A DNA stretch of 64,000 nt from CAVYXK01 sp963708245 (lineage in GTDB: Bacteria; Pseudomonadota; Alphaproteobacteria; Acetobacterales; Acetobacteraceae), in NCBI GenBank assembly GCA_963708245.1, contig OY970201.1:434001-498000 (forward strand), written 5' to 3'. A program made the translations under genes and the position numbers. This document shows, piece after piece, positions 61,580-64,000 of the stretch. The notes below the pieces were generated by a model, which was not told the DNA's origin, made no database searches, and saw nothing but the letters and a program-made list of their open reading frames with translations. Numbering within the stretch: the first letter of the stretch is position 1; each line of letters opens with the position of its first letter.

Positions 61580-61948
61580 ATGGCCCCATCTCTTTACGCC
61601 GCGCGTATCTCTCGCCTCGTGGGGTTGGGCAAGAGCACGTTCTTCGAGGTCGAGCTTCTGCCACCCGGCCGCCTGCCTGGGCAGGTGCCAGTGGAGAGCG
61701 TGCGGGTCCTGATCCAAGAGGACCGAGACGCACCGGCGGAGCGCGTAGCCGCGAAAGCGAGAGAGCTACTTGTGTTGGTGGCGGCAGCGGAATGGTTCGC
61801 GGAATTGTTTAGTAACGGCAAACAGGCTGTCCCGAGCCCTCGGATTCAGCAAACGTCAAATCAGCAGCCCAATGCTGACCAGGGCTCCGCACCTCTTCCC
61901 CCAAGACTTAGCGGAGCGCCAGGGCGAGCGCGGTGGGTCCAGACCTGA
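61580..61948 (+). CDS. Hypothetical protein between R3 repeats
   Basis: The 122-aa protein begins MAPSLYAARISRLVGLGKST, FFEVELLPPGRLPGQVPVES, VRVLIQEDRDAPAERVAAKA and a helix REL LVLVAAAEWFAELF, then a low-complexity tail. The N-terminal half resembles the HTH of AlpA/excisionase-like regulators (a start of type ISRLVGLGKSTFFEV..LPPGRLPGQVP..SVRVLIQE), hence possibly a small DNA-binding protein of a former mobile element. This similarity is by eye. It is enclosed by the R3 direct repeats. Confidence 0.5.
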   Translation: MAPSLYAARISRLVGLGKSTFFEVELLPPGRLPGQVPVESVRVLIQEDRDAPAERVAAKARELLVLVAAAEWFAELFSNGKQAVPSPRIQQTSNQQPNADQGSAPLPPRLSGAPGRARWVQT

Positions 61949-61989
61949 GCCGGCCGCGTTCGTTTCCCGTGCCGAAGCGGGACAAGGAA

Positions 61990-62056
61990 GGCGCGCGCCG
62001 GGCAGACCGGCGCGCGCCTAGGTTAAAAAAAACGCCGGGAAGAGGGAACGGCGTCT
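61990..62056. terminator. Bidirectional terminator-like double hairpin
   Basis: GGCGCGCGCCGG (61990-62001) and CCGGCGCGCGCC (62007-62018) form a 12-bp stem. About ten bases on, ACGCCG..CGGCGT (62032-62053) forms a second hairpin, which on the minus strand is followed by eight T. It can terminate transcription of 61580-61948 from one side and minus-strand transcription from the other. Confidence 0.6.
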
Positions 62057-62160
62057 AGCCAGTTAATGGCATATCACGAACCCGTGATCAATGGTTAATT
62101 GGACGGATGCAGCCTGTCGCGTAGCAGAGTCAACAGATCGTAACCGAGGCCCCCTCAGTG

Positions 62161-62289
62161 ACGTTACTCTTGATCGGCGACATCGCGCGCGTGCCCGCGC
62201 AGTCCCCATCTCGGCTGAGGCGATGGGGCAACAGACGCGTGGGCGGCGGGCGGCAGCGCGGTGTTCCTCACGCGCGCCGCCCGCACACC
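62161..62289. repeat. Direct repeat R3, copy 2
   Basis: ACGTTACTCTTGATCGGCGA ... CTCACGCGCGCCGCCCGCAC, the counterpart of 61274-61402. The following ~350 bases up to the VOC gene contain no recognised gene. Confidence 0.7.
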
Positions 62290-62646
62290 CCTAGAACAAA
62301 AAAGCGCGCGCCAGGCGGGGAGAGGCGGGCAACGAATTTGCGGGTGTGGCGGCAAGGGCGGTGCAGCCGATCCTGCGTTCCCTGGGCGCACTCATTCTGG
62401 CACCGATCTGTGCCAGCGTGCCCCGGGCTGGCTCGCGTGCGGTCGAGCGGGCGATGGCCGCTGTGGTGGTGCGGGAGGGGACCGCGGAAACGACCGCCGC
62501 CGTCGGATCGACAATCTCCGACCTTTCCTGGTGCACAACACCTGATCAGCAGTAAGCTCGAACCGAAGCCAGCCAGCAAACCGAGCGGCAGCCGAGGCAC
62601 CTTTGCGCAAGACAGGACCGGTCGGTGGACATAAGGAGGAACGGAG

Positions 62647-63081
62647 ATGGTGAAGCACTTCGACCATCTGACAATCGTCGTGCGCGACATCGATCGTGCG
62701 AAGGCATTCTTCTCTGTCTTGGGGTTCGCGGAAGCGATGTCTGTGGTGATCGCCGGTGAGCCGTTTGCCAGTTACATGGGTGTTCCCAGCATCGAGGCCG
62801 AGCATGTTACGCTGGTCCTGGAGCACGCCTCCCCGCGAACTGAGATCCAACTACTGCGCTATCACCACCCTGCCCCCCTGCCTGATCCGCATATCCGCGA
62901 TCTGAGCAAGCTCGGCATGAACCACATCTGTTTTGCCGTTGACGACGTCGAGGCCGAGGTCGCCAAATTAAGAGCGAGCGGATTCCGCACCCGCAACGAC
63001 GTCATGGACTTTCATTCGCGCAAGCTGGTCTTCGTCGAAGGACCAGAGGGTGTGACCGTCGAACTGTCGCAGTGGCACTGA
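62647..63081 (+). CDS. VOC superfamily protein (glyoxalase/dioxygenase fold)
   Basis: A 144-aa single-chain VOC protein with two beta-alpha-beta-beta-beta modules: FDHLTIVVRDIDRAKAFFSV, LVLEHASPRTEIQLLRYHHP, then MNHICFAVDDVEAEVAKLRA and RKLVFVEGPEGVTVELSQW. Metal ligand candidates are His7, Glu in RTEIQLL, His in MNHICFAV and Glu in VELSQW, the standard set. The ATG follows AAGGAGG. Substrate is unknown; the HPAPLPDPHIRDL stretch is of the methylmalonyl-epimerase/lactoylglutathione-lyase-like type. Confidence 0.85.
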   Translation: MVKHFDHLTIVVRDIDRAKAFFSVLGFAEAMSVVIAGEPFASYMGVPSIEAEHVTLVLEHASPRTEIQLLRYHHPAPLPDPHIRDLSKLGMNHICFAVDDVEAEVAKLRASGFRTRNDVMDFHSRKLVFVEGPEGVTVELSQWH

Positions 63082-63184
63082 GGCTGAGCGCGCATCGCCT
63101 AACAAGAATGAAATCCGCACCGAAGGAACGGATTGCCAAAGCTCCGAAACAGGGTGTCCCAGGAGAACCCTGTGTAGCCAGGGC

Positions 63185-63727
63185 CTACCGAGCTTCGTGT
63201 AACGGCGTGCCCTTTGAGACGGCATTGATGTCGTAAGGTTCCTCAACCAAGGTTTCGGAATTCCACATGCTGCGCTGCACCGCGAAGAAGTTGCCGTCGT
63301 AAACGTGGATGGCGCCGCTCAGCTTCGCCAACGGATTAATAACCGAATGGATAATATCGCGGCCGAGAACCGTGACATCGCCGACCCCAAGAGCTTGGCC
63401 GCCCGCGGCCTCGATCTGGAATTTGGCCGGGTTTGGGATACGGCGCCAGAACATGTTGTCCTCCCGCCCGCCATACATGCCGATCACAGCCGACATACGG
63501 TGGTCGTGTGGCAGTGTGATTTGGTTTGGTGCCCAGATCACATTAAGGACCGTGAGGTCAGGAGCATGATGCAGAACCTGGACTGCACCCTTCTCCGGCC
63601 CGCCGATCTGGCGAAGCAGGGATGCGGGGTCAGAGACGGCACGGGCAACGACCTCCTTCATGGCCTTTCGGGACCGCTCAGCGAGCGTGGCACGGAGATC
63701 CGCAATAAACTGGTCGAGGTCGAACAT
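63185..63727 (-). CDS. Cysteine-dioxygenase-like cupin
   Basis: The 180-aa protein from ATG 63727 (MFDLDQFIADLRATLAERSR) has a cupin core: VLNVIWAPNQITLPHDHRMS with the HxH iron ligands, AVIGMYGGREDNMFWRR, a second His in GRDIIHSVINPL and SGAIHVYDGNFF. This is the pattern of the cysteine dioxygenase/thiol dioxygenase-like family, non-heme Fe(II) enzymes oxidising small thiols. The Tyr of the classic Cys-Tyr pair cannot be placed with certainty. It is convergent with the VOC gene and stands alone. Confidence 0.75.
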   Translation of the reverse strand: MFDLDQFIADLRATLAERSRKAMKEVVARAVSDPASLLRQIGGPEKGAVQVLHHAPDLTVLNVIWAPNQITLPHDHRMSAVIGMYGGREDNMFWRRIPNPAKFQIEAAGGQALGVGDVTVLGRDIIHSVINPLAKLSGAIHVYDGNFFAVQRSMWNSETLVEEPYDINAVSKGTPLHEAR

Positions 63728-64000
63728 AGCTACTGCCCCCAATAGGAGGTCGATTGGTGGTGACATCCACCACAACCGTACCGCCGACGCAGCATAACAG
63801 GAGCTGGGTAGGGCAGCAATTCCACGATCGGCCGGCCTTCGCACACATGTCCTCGTAGCTCGTTTTGTTCCCGTCGTGTTCATCCGAGCCTGACGCGGCG
63901 TGAGGTTCCATCGCGTGCCTCAATCGTGCGGCGGGGAAGCGGCAACTGCTTGCACCGAGAGGCCGAGCTGTGCAGTGGTTGCGTGCTGTCGCCGAACGGC
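63728..64000. other. Upstream region at window end
   Basis: No gene was recognised in the last 270 bases. It includes the 5' region of the cupin gene. Confidence 0.4.

Noticed and set aside
1..64000. tRNA or rRNA genes
   Set aside because: No cloverleaf-type or T-loop sequence (GGTTCRANYCC with matching acceptor arms) could be confirmed by eye; a covariance-model scan would be decisive.

Overview
The window reads as chromosomal DNA of a GC-rich alphaproteobacterium, most likely of the family Acetobacteraceae. It starts in the 3' end of a hopanoid gene (hpnJ-like) and ends near a flagellar basal-body cluster in the order flgF, small membrane ORF, flgG, flgA, flgH. Between these lies about 57 kb of strongly eroded accessory DNA: complete insertion sequences, a group II intron, and many broken genes whose pieces can still be read. 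The family name is an inference from gene content and protein style; no rRNA or tRNA gene was seen.

Layout. 1-6 kb: hpnJ end, a GC-rich palindromic repeat block, an ISNCY/IS1202-type transposase, an IS110 element and a phosphotransferase-like gene, bracketed by similar inverted sequence ends. 6-11 kb: small hypothetical genes and a minus-strand chain of overlapping genes (HTH regulator, retropepsin-like lipoprotein with an 81-residue tandem duplication, 69-aa protein, frameshifted membrane protein, 61-aa protein). 11.7-18 kb: IS630, a fatty acid desaturase, an IS5 remnant and a 962-aa winged-helix/ATPase regulator. 18-30 kb: gene stubs, a response regulator split by IS1380, an OsmC protein, an OmpA-like/DUF2092 fusion with a small partner, and an SRAP pseudogene. 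30-35 kb: L,D-transpeptidase pseudogene, serine recombinase, RecA-like ATPase, Hint-domain remnant, SnoaL-like secreted protein.

35-49 kb: IS256 copy 1 inside a 54-codon membrane-protein gene; DUF502 protein; a second IS630; MarC; a two-gene operon whose second product is built from six cationic-helix/acidic-linker repeats; then a group II intron that lies inside a repeated palindrome and is itself split by IS256 copy 2. 49-57 kb: a coupled BASS symporter/DUF2254 pair, a DUF4105 remnant, a second ISNCY element with 17-bp direct repeats, a cation diffusion facilitator, and a lone OLD-type nuclease gene of lower GC. 57-64 kb: flagellar genes, repeats flanking a hypothetical gene, a VOC protein and a cysteine-dioxygenase-like cupin.

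The best candidates for something undescribed are the charge-patterned repeat-protein operon (43084-44575) and the overlapping lipoprotein-protease chain (8359-10574). Several mobile-element boundaries could be fixed from target duplications: TTAAT for IS1380, CGCCCCGA and CCCCCGGC for the IS256 copies, and a 17-bp repeat for the second ISNCY element. For IS1380, IS256 copy 1 and the intron, removing the element restores a continuous sequence.
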